Of a DNA stretch of 64,000 bases, positions 28,934-37,744 are shown in pieces. Origin of the DNA: Pseudomonas entomophila (GTDB lineage Bacteria > Pseudomonadota > Gammaproteobacteria > Pseudomonadales > Pseudomonadaceae); the NCBI RefSeq assembly GCF_023277925.1, contig NZ_CP063832.1, positions 4,276,501 through 4,340,500 on the forward strand, written 5' to 3'. A program made the translations under genes and the position numbers. A model generated the notes under the pieces. It had not been told where the DNA came from and did not search any database. It was given only the letters and a program-made list of their open reading frames with translations. Within the stretch, counting starts at the first letter, position 1. Every line of letters starts with the position of its first letter.

Positions 28934-31222
28934 TCAAAGCGACGAGTATTTCTTGCGCAGGCGCTGGCGAATCAGCTCGGCCAAGGTGTTCATCACGAAG
29001 GTGAACAGCAGCAGCACGAGGGCGGCGAGGAACAGCACACGATAGTGGCTGCCGCCGACTTCCGATTCGGGCATTTCCACGGCCACGTTGGCGGCCAGGG
29101 TGCGCATGCCCTCGAACAGGTTCAGCTCCATCACCGGGGTGTTGCCGGTGGCCATCAGCACGATCATGGTCTCGCCCACCGCACGGCCCATACCGATCAT
29201 CAGCGCCGAGAAGATACCCGGGCTGGCGGTCAGGATGACCACGCGGGTCAGGGTCTGCCAGGGTGTGGCGCCCAGGGCCAGCGAACCCAGGGTAAGGCTG
29301 CGTGGCACGCTGAACACGGCGTCTTCGGCGATGGAGTAGATGTTCGGGATGACCGCGAAGCCCATGGCGATACCGACCACCAGGGCGTTGCGCTGGTCGT
29401 AGGTGATACCGAGGTCGTTGGTGATCCACAGGCGCATGTCGCCGGCGAAGAACCAGCTCTCCAGGAACGGGCTCATGTACAGGGCGAACCAACCGATCAC
29501 CAGGATCACCGGGATCAGGATCGCCGCTTCCCAGCCATCGGGAATGCGCAGGCGGATCGACTCCGGCAGGCGGCTCCAGCTGAAGCCTGCGAGCAGGATC
29601 CCGACCGGCATGATCACGAACAGGCTGAACACGCCCGGCAGGTGGCCTTCCAGATACGGCGCGAGGAACAGGCCGGCGAAGAAGCCGAGGATCACCGTCG
29701 GCATCGCTTCCATCAGCTCGATCACCGGCTTGACCTTGCGGCGCATGCCCGGGGCCATGAAGTAGGCGGTGTAGATGGCAGCGGCGATGGCCAGCGGGGC
29801 GGCCAGGATCATCGCGTAGAACGCGGCCTTGAGCGTACCGAAGGTCAGCGGCGACAGGCTCAGCTTGGGTTCGAAGTCGGTGTTCGAGGCTGTCGACTGC
29901 CAGACGTACTTGGGCTCGTCGTAGTTCTCGTACCAGACTTTGCCCCACAGCGCGCTGAAGGAGACTTCCGGGTGCGGGTTCTTCAGACTCAGCGGCAACA
30001 GCTTGCCGCCTTGCTCGATGATGATGCGATTGGCGCGCGGCGACAGGGCGAGGATGCCCGCGCCTTCAGCGACCGGCTCGACCAGCAGGGTGCGGTGCGC
30101 GGTGCTGTGGAACACGCCGAGCTTGCCTTCGCTGTCCAGGGCGACAAAGCCTTTGCGGCGCTCTTCGGCGTCGATCTGCACCACCGGGGCCTTGCCCAGC
30201 TGGAAGCTGCGGATCAGCTTGAAGCGCGACTCGCCATCCGGGTCGCGGGCCATGAACCACTGGCTCAGGCCACCCTTGGAGTCACCGAAGATCAGCGAGA
30301 TGCCGCCGACCAGTTGGGCGGTCGCGGTGATCTCGGCGTTACCGTCCTCCAACAACTTGTAACGGCCGTTGAGGCTCTTGTCGCGCAGGCTGAACACGTC
30401 GGCGGTGGCGCGGCCGTTGACCACGTACAGCCACTGCTGGCGCGGGTCGATGAAGATGTTCTTCACCACCTCGGTCATCTGCGGCAGCTCGATGCGGTTC
30501 TGCTCGATGGTGACCTCGTCGGTCATCATGTTCTCGGTACGCGACAGTTCGATCACCTGCAGGTGCGCGCCGGTGGAGCCGGCCAGCAGCAGGGTGTCGC
30601 CGTTGACGTTGACGCTCACGTGCTCCAGCGCGCGGCCTTCGCTGTCCAGGGTGAACAAGTCCTGGCCATAGGGGTAGTCGATACCCGGCTCGATGGTTTT
30701 CTTGTTGTCTGGGTAGGTGATCTTGTAGGTGTGGTGGAACACCAGCGCCTGGCCGTTGGACAGGCCCAGCACCACCAGCGGGCTGCCGGGCTGGTCGGTG
30801 CTGATCGAGCTGACCTGGGTGCCGGCGGGCAACGGCAGGTCGACGCGCTTCAGTTCGCCACCGGTCTTGGTGTCGAAGAACAGGGCCTGGCCCTTGTCGG
30901 AAACGCGCATACCCACGAGGTTCTGCTCCTCGAGGGCGATCATCAGGGGTTTGCCGGCGTCCTGCTGCAGCCAGGTAGGCTCCAGGGCCTTCTTGCTGGA
31001 AAGCGTGGCTCCCTGGAACAGCGGCAGCACCACATAGGCCAGGTAGAAGAAGATCAGCGTGATCGCTGCCAGCACGGCGAGGCCGCCCACCAGGACGTAC
31101 CAGCGGGTCAGGCGGTCCTTGAGGGCGCGCATACGGCGCTTGCGTTGCAACTCGGGCGTATTGAAGTCAATCCGCACGGGAGGAGAATTTTGGGTCATTG
31201 TGGAGTTGGCCAGATCATTCAT
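28934..31222 (-). CDS. pstC: Phosphate ABC transporter permease PstC (long form with propeller-like insertion)
   Basis: The 762-residue protein is more than twice the E. coli length. One membrane helix (about 45-70) precedes a periplasmic region of roughly 350 residues with repeating strand motifs (for example LFTLDSEGRALEHVSVNV and LYVVNGRATADVFSLRDKS) that read like a beta-propeller. The permease domain lies at about 470-755 (EAA-loop GSLALGATPWQTLTRVVILT). I chose ATG 31222 (MNDLANST), with AGGGTG 5 bases upstream; ATG 31198 (MTQNSPP) is the alternative and matters because a Pho box sits very close. Confidence 0.93.
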   Translation of the reverse strand: MNDLANSTMTQNSPPVRIDFNTPELQRKRRMRALKDRLTRWYVLVGGLAVLAAITLIFFYLAYVVLPLFQGATLSSKKALEPTWLQQDAGKPLMIALEEQNLVGMRVSDKGQALFFDTKTGGELKRVDLPLPAGTQVSSISTDQPGSPLVVLGLSNGQALVFHHTYKITYPDNKKTIEPGIDYPYGQDLFTLDSEGRALEHVSVNVNGDTLLLAGSTGAHLQVIELSRTENMMTDEVTIEQNRIELPQMTEVVKNIFIDPRQQWLYVVNGRATADVFSLRDKSLNGRYKLLEDGNAEITATAQLVGGISLIFGDSKGGLSQWFMARDPDGESRFKLIRSFQLGKAPVVQIDAEERRKGFVALDSEGKLGVFHSTAHRTLLVEPVAEGAGILALSPRANRIIIEQGGKLLPLSLKNPHPEVSFSALWGKVWYENYDEPKYVWQSTASNTDFEPKLSLSPLTFGTLKAAFYAMILAAPLAIAAAIYTAYFMAPGMRRKVKPVIELMEAMPTVILGFFAGLFLAPYLEGHLPGVFSLFVIMPVGILLAGFSWSRLPESIRLRIPDGWEAAILIPVILVIGWFALYMSPFLESWFFAGDMRLWITNDLGITYDQRNALVVGIAMGFAVIPNIYSIAEDAVFSVPRSLTLGSLALGATPWQTLTRVVILTASPGIFSALMIGMGRAVGETMIVLMATGNTPVMELNLFEGMRTLAANVAVEMPESEVGGSHYRVLFLAALVLLLFTFVMNTLAELIRQRLRKKYSSL

Positions 31223-31244
31223 GCGCACACCCTAGCGGTCCCGT

Positions 31245-31262
31245 ATGACAAAAACATGACAG
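31245..31262 (-). promoter_or_regulatory. pstC: Pho box immediately upstream of pstC
   Basis: On the minus strand the sequence is CTGTCAT-GTTT-TTGTCAT, two 7-base direct repeats 11 bases apart and very close to consensus. It lies only 22 bases from the chosen pstC ATG and suggests a second PhoB-dependent promoter inside the pst cluster. Confidence 0.78.
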
Positions 31263-31325
31263 TGCAGTGACGCAAAAAAGCCCGCCGCTCAGGAGCCCTG
31301 GCTTCGGACTAAGGAATTCGTGGAA

Positions 31326-31353
31326 GAGGCCGGCATTATTAGTCACCGGCCTC
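31326..31353 (-). terminator. Hairpin between pstS and pstC (attenuator-like)
   Basis: An 8-base-pair stem (GAGGCCGG / CCGGCCTC) with a 12-base A+T-rich loop lies 12 bases after the pstS stop. The following T tract is poor, so partial termination or 3'-end protection of abundant pstS mRNA is more likely than full termination. Confidence 0.5.
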
Positions 31354-31365
31354 AACCTCAATTAC

Positions 31366-32364
31366 TTACTTCTTTGCAACGTTACCCGCGTGGGACAGGC
31401 CCAGGTCGGCCAGGGTCTTGTCGACCACTTTGGCTGGCAGCGGGATGTAGCCGTCCTTCACGACAACTTGCTGGCCGGCCTGGGACAGGACCAGCTTGAC
31501 GAACTCGGCTTCCAGCGGGGCCAGAGGCTTGTTCGGCGCCTTGTTGACGTAGACGTACAGGAAGCGCGACAGCGGGTACGAACCGTTCAGGGCGTTGGCT
31601 TCGTTGTCTTCGATGAACTCGCCACCGTCTTTCTTGGCCAGGGCCACGGTCTTGACGCTGGCGGTCTTGTAGCCGATGCCCGAGTAACCGATGCCGTTCA
31701 GCGAGGAGCTGATCGACTGCACGACCGAAGCCGAGCCAGGCTGTTCATTGACGTTAGGCTTGAAGTCGCCTTTGCACAGGGCTTCTTCCTTGAAGTAGCC
31801 ATAGGTGCCCGATACCGAGTTGCGGCCGAACAGCTGGATTGGCTTGTTGGCCAGGTCGCCGGTCACACCGATGTCGCCCCAGGTCTTGACGTCAGCCTTG
31901 CCGCCGCACAGGCGGGTGGAGGAGAAGATAGCGTCCACCTGAGCCATGGTCAGGCCCTTGATCGGGTTGTCCTTGTGCACGAACACGGCCAGGGCGTCGA
32001 CGGCGACCGGGATGGCGGTCGGCTTGTAGCCGTACTTCTGCTCGAAGGCCTGCAGCTCGACGTCCTTCATCTTGCGGCTCATCGGGCCCAGGTTGGCGGT
32101 GCCTTCGGTCAGCGCGGGTGGCGCGGTGGAGGAGCCGGCGGCCTGGATCTGGATGTTTACGTTCGGATATTCCTTCTTGTAGGCCTCGGCCCACAGGGTC
32201 ATCAGGTTCGCGAGGGTATCGGAACCGACGCTGGAGAGGTTGCCCGATACACCGGTGGTCTTGGTGTAGGTCGGGATTGCTGGGTCGACGGCGGCGACCG
32301 CATTGGCGGTGGCAACGCCAGCGGCGGCAAAGGTCAGGGCCGCCATCAAACGCTTCAGTTTCAT
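31366..32364 (-). CDS. pstS: Phosphate-binding periplasmic protein PstS
   Basis: The 332-residue protein has a Sec signal peptide (about 1-24, ending ANAVAA) and the PstS substrate-binding fold, with [26 protein letters not shown] and [13 protein letters not shown] supplying phosphate-binding Ser/Thr/Arg residues. It hands phosphate to PstC/PstA. ATG 32364 has an AGGAGC site. It leads the cluster and is preceded by a triple Pho-box-like element. Confidence 0.96.
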   Translation of the reverse strand: MKLKRLMAALTFAAAGVATANAVAAVDPAIPTYTKTTGVSGNLSSVGSDTLANLMTLWAEAYKKEYPNVNIQIQAAGSSTAPPALTEGTANLGPMSRKMKDVELQAFEQKYGYKPTAIPVAVDALAVFVHKDNPIKGLTMAQVDAIFSSTRLCGGKADVKTWGDIGVTGDLANKPIQLFGRNSVSGTYGYFKEEALCKGDFKPNVNEQPGSASVVQSISSSLNGIGYSGIGYKTASVKTVALAKKDGGEFIEDNEANALNGSYPLSRFLYVYVNKAPNKPLAPLEAEFVKLVLSQAGQQVVVKDGYIPLPAKVVDKTLADLGLSHAGNVAKK

Positions 32365-32440
32365 GCCTTGCTCCTAGCAGGAATATCGTGGGTTGTGAGA
32401 TGGAACGGGCCCAAGTATCTGCAGGCCGCATGAACACTCT

Positions 32441-32469
32441 ATGTCTCGAATATGACAATTGGATGAAAG
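32441..32469 (-). promoter_or_regulatory. pstS: Pho box (three 11-base-spaced repeats) upstream of pstS
   Basis: On the minus strand CTTTCAT, TTGTCAT and GAGACAT occur at exact 11-base intervals (32469-32463, 32458-32452, 32447-32441). The middle unit is closest to the CTGTCAT consensus. It ends 77 bases before the pstS ATG. Confidence 0.7.
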
Positions 32470-32536
32470 GCCATCACCGGTTATCGGGGATGGCCTTTTC
32501 AGGATGTTTCGGGAGGGGATGGCCGGGTCTGGCCTA

Positions 32537-32600
32537 TTCGCCGGCAAGCCGGCTCCTACAGGTACTGCATGCCTATTGTAAGAGCCGACTTGCCGGCGAA
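32537..32600. repeat. REP pair (inverted)
   Basis: TTCGCCGGCAAGCCGGCTCC and an inverted GAGCCGACTTGCCGGCGAA flank about 18 bases, between the pstS promoter region and the MFS gene end. Confidence 0.82.
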
Positions 32601-32610
32601 CCGGTTTCGG

Positions 32611-33900
32611 TCAGCGTTTTCTGGCGAGTAGATAGATACCCACGGCCAGACCAACGGCACACAGGCAAGCCACATAATAAGCCGGCGCCATGGGGCTGAA
32701 CTTCAGCAGCGCGGTAACCACCATTGGCGTCAACCCACCGAAGATCGCGTACGCCAGGTTGTAGGAGAACGACAGGCCGCTGAAACGCACCACCGGCGGA
32801 AACGCCTTGACCATCACGTAGGGCACGGCACCGACGATGCCCACGCACAGGCCAGTCAGGGCGTACAGCGGGAACAGCAGGTCCGGGCGGGTCGGCAGGC
32901 TGTGGTAGAAGGCCCAGGAGGACGCCAACAGCGCCAGGCTCCCCACGATGAACACGCGCCCGGCACCAAAACGGTCAGCCAGGCTGCCAGCTCCGATACA
33001 GCCCAGGCTGAGCAGCACGATGGCCAGGCTGTTGGCCTTGAGCGAGTCGGTGGGGCTGACGTAATAGAGGCTCTGCAGCAAGGCCGGGGTCATCAGGATG
33101 ATCACCACAATGCCGGCCGACAGCAGCCAGGTGAGCAGCATCGACAGGATGATCGCGCCACGGTGGTCGCGCAGCACCGCGCGCAGCGGCAGCTCTTCGG
33201 CCAGCGCCTTGCGCGCCTGCATCTCGGCAAACACTGGAGTCTCATGCAGCCAGCGGCGCAGGTAGACCGCGAAGAAGCCGAACACCCCACCCAGCAGGAA
33301 CGGGATACGCCAGGCGTAGTCCGCCACTTCATCCGGGGAATAGATCGTGTTGATCAGCGTCGCCACCAGCGAACCAAGCAGGATGCCCGAGGTCAAGCCG
33401 GCGGTCAGGGTGCCGCAGGCATAGCCGGTGTTGCGTGCCGGCACGTGCTCGGAGACGAACACCCAGGCACCCGGTACCTCGCCACCGATGGCCGCGCCTT
33501 GGATCACCCGCATCAACAGCAGCAGGATCGGTGCCCACAGGCCGATCTGCGCATAAGTCGGCAGCAGGCCCATCACCAGGGTCGGCACCGCCATCAGGAA
33601 GATGCTCAGGGTAAACATCTTCTTGCGCCCGAGCAGATCACCGAAGTGGGCCATGACGATGCCGCCAAGGGGCCGCGCCAGGTAGCCGGCGGCGAAGATG
33701 CCGAAGGTCTGCATCAAGCGCAGCCATTCGGGCATGTCGGCAGGGAAGAACAGCTTGCCGACCACGGTGGCGAAGAACACGAAGATGATGAAATCGTAGA
33801 ACTCCAGCGCACCGCCCAGGGCGGACAGTGAAAGGGTCTTGTAGTCACTGCGGGACAACGGCCGGGACGGCTGCTCGATACTGCTCTGCACGGAGGTCAT
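32611..33900 (-). CDS. MFS transporter of the metabolite:H+ symporter type
   Basis: The 429-residue membrane protein has about twelve hydrophobic helices. The N-terminal GGALEFYDFIIFVFFATVVG and the loop motif HFGDLLGRKKMF (the MFS A-motif, G-D-x-x-G-R) place it in the MHS family of citrate/proline/shikimate-type proton symporters. Its substrate cannot be read from sequence and no catabolic gene is adjacent. ATG 33900 follows GGAGG-like bases (ACCTCCG on the plus strand). Confidence 0.88.
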   Translation of the reverse strand: MTSVQSSIEQPSRPLSRSDYKTLSLSALGGALEFYDFIIFVFFATVVGKLFFPADMPEWLRLMQTFGIFAAGYLARPLGGIVMAHFGDLLGRKKMFTLSIFLMAVPTLVMGLLPTYAQIGLWAPILLLLMRVIQGAAIGGEVPGAWVFVSEHVPARNTGYACGTLTAGLTSGILLGSLVATLINTIYSPDEVADYAWRIPFLLGGVFGFFAVYLRRWLHETPVFAEMQARKALAEELPLRAVLRDHRGAIILSMLLTWLLSAGIVVIILMTPALLQSLYYVSPTDSLKANSLAIVLLSLGCIGAGSLADRFGAGRVFIVGSLALLASSWAFYHSLPTRPDLLFPLYALTGLCVGIVGAVPYVMVKAFPPVVRFSGLSFSYNLAYAIFGGLTPMVVTALLKFSPMAPAYYVACLCAVGLAVGIYLLARKR

Positions 33901-34262
33901 CGCTGTGGTTTCTCTTATTGGTCTGCGGACCGCTTGGCATGCGGCTTCTGGGTAGGTCAGGCAGCGAAGATAGCAAATTGCCGAGCCGCGCTCATAGCGG
34001 TACAAAATCCGTACAGATATTCATCAATGTGCGGTCGTCGCTGGCTGTGCAGGTCTATATACTGCCCGCTCGTAGGAAAAGGTTGCTTACCCTGTGGGAA
34101 GTTGTGCGAAAACGTCGGTCATTGTTGTCAGACTGTTTCGCAGAGTTTCCCTTTGGCCGCCTCGCGAAGCGAAATCAGCGTAGTATGCGTGTTGCTGAAT
34201 CGTTTTTACGGCGTCCTTCATTGCGCCACCAACGAAGCTTCACGGGTCAGAGGCCCCACGGC
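33901..34262. other. Divergent intergenic region, no gene seen
   Basis: This 362-base stretch separates the MFS and thioesterase genes and is more A+T-rich than its surroundings. Two GTAC words at 34000 and 34011 and an inverted TTTCGC (34136) / GCGAAA (34169) are the only symmetry I noticed. A TATATACT-like -10 lies near 34058. No open frame with a convincing ribosome site and no RNA gene is visible. Confidence 0.5.
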
Positions 34263-34661
34263 ATGATTGAGCTCGAACAAGAAGATCCTATCCCGCAAGG
34301 CGACCTGGCCTTGCAGATCACCGCCCTGCCGCGCGAGACCAATGGTTTCGGCGATATCTTCGGCGGCTGGCTGGTCGCCCAGATGGACCTGGCCGGCACC
34401 GCCATGGCCAGCCGCGTCGCCGGTGGCCGGGTGGCCACGGTGGCCATCGACCGCATGGCCTTCCTGGTCCCGGTGGCCGTTGGCGCACAGCTGTCCTTCT
34501 ATACCCAGACCCTGGAGATCGGCCGCAGCTCGATCCAGATGATGGTCGAAGTGTGGAGTGACGACCCGCTGTCCAGCGAATGGCGCAAGGTCACCGAAGC
34601 CGTGTTCGTATTCGTCGCCATCGACGGCAGTGGCCGCACCCGCTCCGTGCCTCGTCGCTGA
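34263..34661 (+). CDS. Acyl-CoA thioesterase, hotdog fold (YciA-like)
   Basis: The 132-residue protein has the YciA/BACH hotdog pattern: ALPRETNGFGDIFGGWLVAQMDLAG (the N-D-x-F-G-G helix start with the catalytic Asp) and VAIDRMAFLVPVAVG. It hydrolyses acyl-CoA in the cytoplasm. ATG 34263 (MIELEQEDP) is the first good start. A 73-base gap separates it from the mutarotase gene on the same strand. Confidence 0.86.
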   Translation: MIELEQEDPIPQGDLALQITALPRETNGFGDIFGGWLVAQMDLAGTAMASRVAGGRVATVAIDRMAFLVPVAVGAQLSFYTQTLEIGRSSIQMMVEVWSDDPLSSEWRKVTEAVFVFVAIDGSGRTRSVPRR

Positions 34662-34734
34662 ACCACGCGGGCGTTAAACTCATGGCAGGTCACCGGGTCC
34701 AACGGCCCGACAGGCAACCAATGAGACGAGTGCA

Positions 34735-35631
34735 ATGGCTAACTTCCAGGTCGACACCGAGCAACACGGCGAACTCCACTGCTGGCGCATCACCAGCAAA
34801 CACGCCGAACTGCTGATCGCCCAGCAGGGCGCGCAGGTCCTCAGCTACCAGCGGATCGGTGAGCCGCCGCTGCTGTGGCTGAGCGACCAGGCCATCTTCC
34901 GACAGGGCAAGTCGGTGCGCGCCGGCGCGCCGGTGTGCTGGCCCTGGTTCGGCAACTTCGAACGCAACCCCGCTTCGGTCAAAGCCATGTACGAGGGCGA
35001 ACAACCACCGGCCCACGGCTTGGTGCGCGGCCGCGACTGGCAGTTGCTGGGTGTCGAGGAAGCCGGCGACACCCTGCGCATCGAGTTCACGCTTCCCGAA
35101 GCCCTGGGCGATCTGCCGGACTGGCCTCACGAAGTGGAGCTCAAGCTGGTCGTGGAACTGGGTCAGCAATTGAAGCTCACCCTCACCAGCTACAACCTTG
35201 GCAACACCGATGTCACCCTGAGCCAAGCCCTGCACAGCTACTTTGCCGTGAGCGATGTGCGCCAGGTACAGGTGGAAGGTGTGGACGGGTTGGCCTACAT
35301 CGAAACCCTGGCCAACTGGGAGCAGCGCCAGCAACAGGGCCACCTGGCGTTCACGGGCGAGACCGATCGCATCTACCTGAACGCGCCCGAGCGCCTGGCC
35401 ATCGTCGACCCGCATTGGAACCGGCGCATCACCCTGCAGGCCGGGGGCTCACGCAGCGCGGTGATCTGGAACCCTTGGACCGATCGCGCCCGCGACCTGC
35501 AGGACATGGCTGACGAGGGTTGGCAGCGCATGCTGTGCATCGAGACGGCCAATGTGATGGAGGATGTGGTGACGCTGAGGCCGGGGGCCAGCCATTCGAT
35601 GAGCGTGGCGATCGGTAGCGAAGCGCTCTGA
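34735..35631 (+). CDS. D-hexose-6-phosphate mutarotase (YeaD-like)
   Basis: The 298-residue protein belongs to the aldose-1-epimerase superfamily. The YeaD-type motifs AGAPVCWPWFGNF and AHGLVRGRDWQLL carry the phosphate-binding Arg and one catalytic His; the second His is in LHSYFAVSD. It interconverts the anomers of glucose-6-phosphate. REP copies follow the stop, marking the end of the unit. Confidence 0.9.
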   Translation: MANFQVDTEQHGELHCWRITSKHAELLIAQQGAQVLSYQRIGEPPLLWLSDQAIFRQGKSVRAGAPVCWPWFGNFERNPASVKAMYEGEQPPAHGLVRGRDWQLLGVEEAGDTLRIEFTLPEALGDLPDWPHEVELKLVVELGQQLKLTLTSYNLGNTDVTLSQALHSYFAVSDVRQVQVEGVDGLAYIETLANWEQRQQQGHLAFTGETDRIYLNAPERLAIVDPHWNRRITLQAGGSRSAVIWNPWTDRARDLQDMADEGWQRMLCIETANVMEDVVTLRPGASHSMSVAIGSEAL

Positions 35632-35660
35632 TTCAATAGTTTCGGTTGTCGGCAAGGGCC

Positions 35661-35720
35661 TGTTCGCCGGCAAGCCGGCTCCTACAGGGTATGCGTAGGG
35701 GTGGCTTGCCGGCGAACAGG
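35661..35720. repeat. REP pair (inverted)
   Basis: TGTTCGCCGGCAAGCCGGCT and an inverted GGTGGCTTGCCGGCGAACA lie between convergent gene ends. Confidence 0.82.
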
Positions 35721-35722
35721 CT

Positions 35723-36256
35723 TCAGAGGTCGGCATCCTCCACCACCCTCACCTGCCCCGCATCCAGCGCATACGCCGCATCCGCCAGGTCATTGCTGAC
35801 CTTCTCCACCTTCAACAGGCCGGTCACCCACAACGGCGTGTAGATATCGTCGATCTTCAGCCCTTTCGGATAACGCACCAGCACCAGCTGGTTCGGCGGC
35901 GGCGGCGGCACATGGATGCAGGCGCCCGGGTACGGCACCAGGAAGAACAGCGTGCTGTTGCCCTTGGCATCGTTCTCCAACGGCACCGGATACCCGCCCA
36001 GGCGGATCTGCTTGCCGTTCATCGCGGCCACGGTCTTGGTCGAGTACATCACCGCCGGCAAGCCCTTGCTTTGCTTCAGGCCGCCTTTGACGGTGAAGGT
36101 CCCTTGGGCTTCCGGGGAGTCGTGGTCGATCTCGGGCATCTGCTCGAGGGCTTTCTGGTCCGACTTGGGCATCAAGTCCAGCCAGTCGGTCTCGGGCAGT
36201 TCGGCATGGGCCAGGGCACTGGCCAGCAGTAGGGGAACGAGGAATAACACACGCAT
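35723..36256 (-). CDS. DUF3299 family exported protein
   Basis: The 177-residue protein has a signal peptide (MRVLFLVPLLLASALAHA) and the DUF3299 pattern of a conserved GYPVPLE strand, then FFLVPYPGACIHVPPPPPNQ with one cysteine and a proline run. ATG 36256 gives the signal peptide directly; an upstream in-frame ATG would precede it by 13 codons. Its role is unknown; such proteins often occur beside transporters, but none is adjacent here. Confidence 0.82.
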   Translation of the reverse strand: MRVLFLVPLLLASALAHAELPETDWLDLMPKSDQKALEQMPEIDHDSPEAQGTFTVKGGLKQSKGLPAVMYSTKTVAAMNGKQIRLGGYPVPLENDAKGNSTLFFLVPYPGACIHVPPPPPNQLVLVRYPKGLKIDDIYTPLWVTGLLKVEKVSNDLADAAYALDAGQVRVVEDADL

Positions 36257-36307
36257 GGAAATGCTCGGCAACTCGGCGATTGAATTGCCGGGCATTCTAG
36301 CTTGTGT

Positions 36308-36553
36308 TCAGCGCTTCTTGATGAAGCCGTAGATCACCAGAAGGATGACGGCGCCCACCAGGGCCCCGAGGAAGCCTGCGGCCTGGCCGGCCTGGTAGAT
36401 GCCAAGGGCTTGCCCGCCATAGGTGGCGGCCAGGGAGCCGGCGATACCGAGGAGAATGGTCATGATCCAGCCCATGCTGTCGTCACCCGGTTTCAGGAAA
36501 CGCGCCAGCAGGCCGACGATCAGGCCGATGAAGATGGTTCCAATGATGCCCAT
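36308..36553 (-). CDS. GlsB/YeaQ/YmgE family small membrane protein
   Basis: The 81-residue protein has three hydrophobic helices with Gly-rich packing (MGIIGTIFIGLIVGLLARFL, then MTILLGIAGSLAATYGG, then GFLGALVGAVILLVIYGF). This is the transglycosylase-associated/GlsB family of inner-membrane stress proteins. ATG 36553 follows AGAGGG at good spacing. Confidence 0.9.
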   Translation of the reverse strand: MGIIGTIFIGLIVGLLARFLKPGDDSMGWIMTILLGIAGSLAATYGGQALGIYQAGQAAGFLGALVGAVILLVIYGFIKKR

Positions 36554-36580
36554 GGCAAACCCTCTGAGATGGAAGATGGA

Positions 36581-36614
36581 ACAAGCCAAAGCCTAGTACA
36601 GCGCTTTGGCTTGT
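36581..36614 (-). terminator. Hairpin between purK and the GlsB-like gene
   Basis: A perfect 12-base-pair stem (ACAAGCCAAAGC / GCTTTGGCTTGT) encloses a 10-base loop, 37 bases after the purK stop. The bases after it on the minus strand are only weakly T-rich, so it is a probable rather than certain terminator. Confidence 0.6.
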
Positions 36615-36651
36615 CGCCATTTCAGAGCGGTGTTGCCCCGCAGAAGTTCGC

Positions 36652-37734
36652 TCAGCTGGCGATCAATGCTTCTACTTCGGCAATCTTGGCTTTCAGCGTG
36701 GCCATGTCGTCGCAGCGCAGGGTGGCGTGGCCGACCTTGCGTCCGGCCTTGAACGCCTTGCCATAGTGATGCAGGTGGCAGTCGTCGATGGCGATGACCT
36801 TGTCCACTGCCGGCACCTCGCCGATGAAGTTGAGCATGGCGCTCTCACCCACCTTGGCGGTCGAGCCCAGCGGCAGGCCAGCCACGGCACGCAGGTGGTT
36901 CTCGAACTGGCTGCACTGCGAACCTTCGATGGTCCAGTGCCCGGAGTTGTGCACGCGCGGGGCAATCTCGTTGGCCTTCAAGCCACCGTCGACTTCGAAG
37001 AACTCGAACGCCATCACACCGACATAATCCAGTTTCTGCAGGACACGGCCGACGTAGTCTTCGGCCAGGGCCTGCAGCGGGTGCGCCTCGCTGGCCACCG
37101 ACAGGCGCAGGATGCCGCTGTCGTGGGTGTTGTGCACCAGTGGGTAGAAGCGGGTTTCGCCATCGCGGGCGCGCACGGCCACCAGCGACACTTCGCCGGT
37201 GAACGGCACGAAGCCTTCCAGCAAGCACGGCACGCTGCCCAGCTCGGCAAAGGTGTCAACCACGTCCTCGGGCTTGCGCAGGACCTTCTGGCCCTTGCCG
37301 TCATAACCCAAGGTGCGGGTCTTGAGCACGGCCGGCAGGCCGATGCTGGCGACGGCGGCATCCAGGTCTGCTTGCGAAAGAATGTCGGCAAAAGCCGGCG
37401 TCGGGATGCCCAGGTCGCGGAACATGCTCTTCTCGAACAGGCGGTCGCGGGCGATGCGCAGCGCTTCGGCGCTCGGGTAGACCGGCACGAACTGCGAGAG
37501 GAAGGCGACGGTCTCAGCCGGCACGCTTTCGAACTCGAAAGTTACCAGGTCGACTTCGTCGGCCAGCTGACGCAGGTGGTCCTGGTCGCCGTAGTCGGCG
37601 CGCAGGTGCTCGCCCAGCGGGGCGGCGCAAGCGTCCGGGGCCGGGTCGAGGAAAGCGAAGTTCATGCCCAGCGGAGTGCCCGCCAGGGCCAGCATACGGC
37701 CCAACTGGCCGCCACCGATTACACCGATCTTCAT
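36652..37734 (-). CDS. purK: 5-(carboxyamino)imidazole ribonucleotide synthase PurK
   Basis: The 360-residue ATP-grasp enzyme begins MKIGVIGGGQLGRMLALAG and shows the ATP-binding stretch TRTLGYDGKGQKVL and the metal-site region ANEIAPRVHNSGHWT. It carboxylates AIR using bicarbonate and ATP in purine synthesis. It starts 10 bases after the purE stop. Confidence 0.97.
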   Translation of the reverse strand: MKIGVIGGGQLGRMLALAGTPLGMNFAFLDPAPDACAAPLGEHLRADYGDQDHLRQLADEVDLVTFEFESVPAETVAFLSQFVPVYPSAEALRIARDRLFEKSMFRDLGIPTPAFADILSQADLDAAVASIGLPAVLKTRTLGYDGKGQKVLRKPEDVVDTFAELGSVPCLLEGFVPFTGEVSLVAVRARDGETRFYPLVHNTHDSGILRLSVASEAHPLQALAEDYVGRVLQKLDYVGVMAFEFFEVDGGLKANEIAPRVHNSGHWTIEGSQCSQFENHLRAVAGLPLGSTAKVGESAMLNFIGEVPAVDKVIAIDDCHLHHYGKAFKAGRKVGHATLRCDDMATLKAKIAEVEALIAS

Positions 37735-37744
37735 AGCGTCAACC

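Noticed and set aside
26310..31270. Two plus-strand open frames of over 700 codons antisense to pstB, pstA and pstC
   Set aside because: His/Gln/Val-rich translations typical of the reverse of G+C-rich coding DNA; the minus-strand genes carry all motifs.
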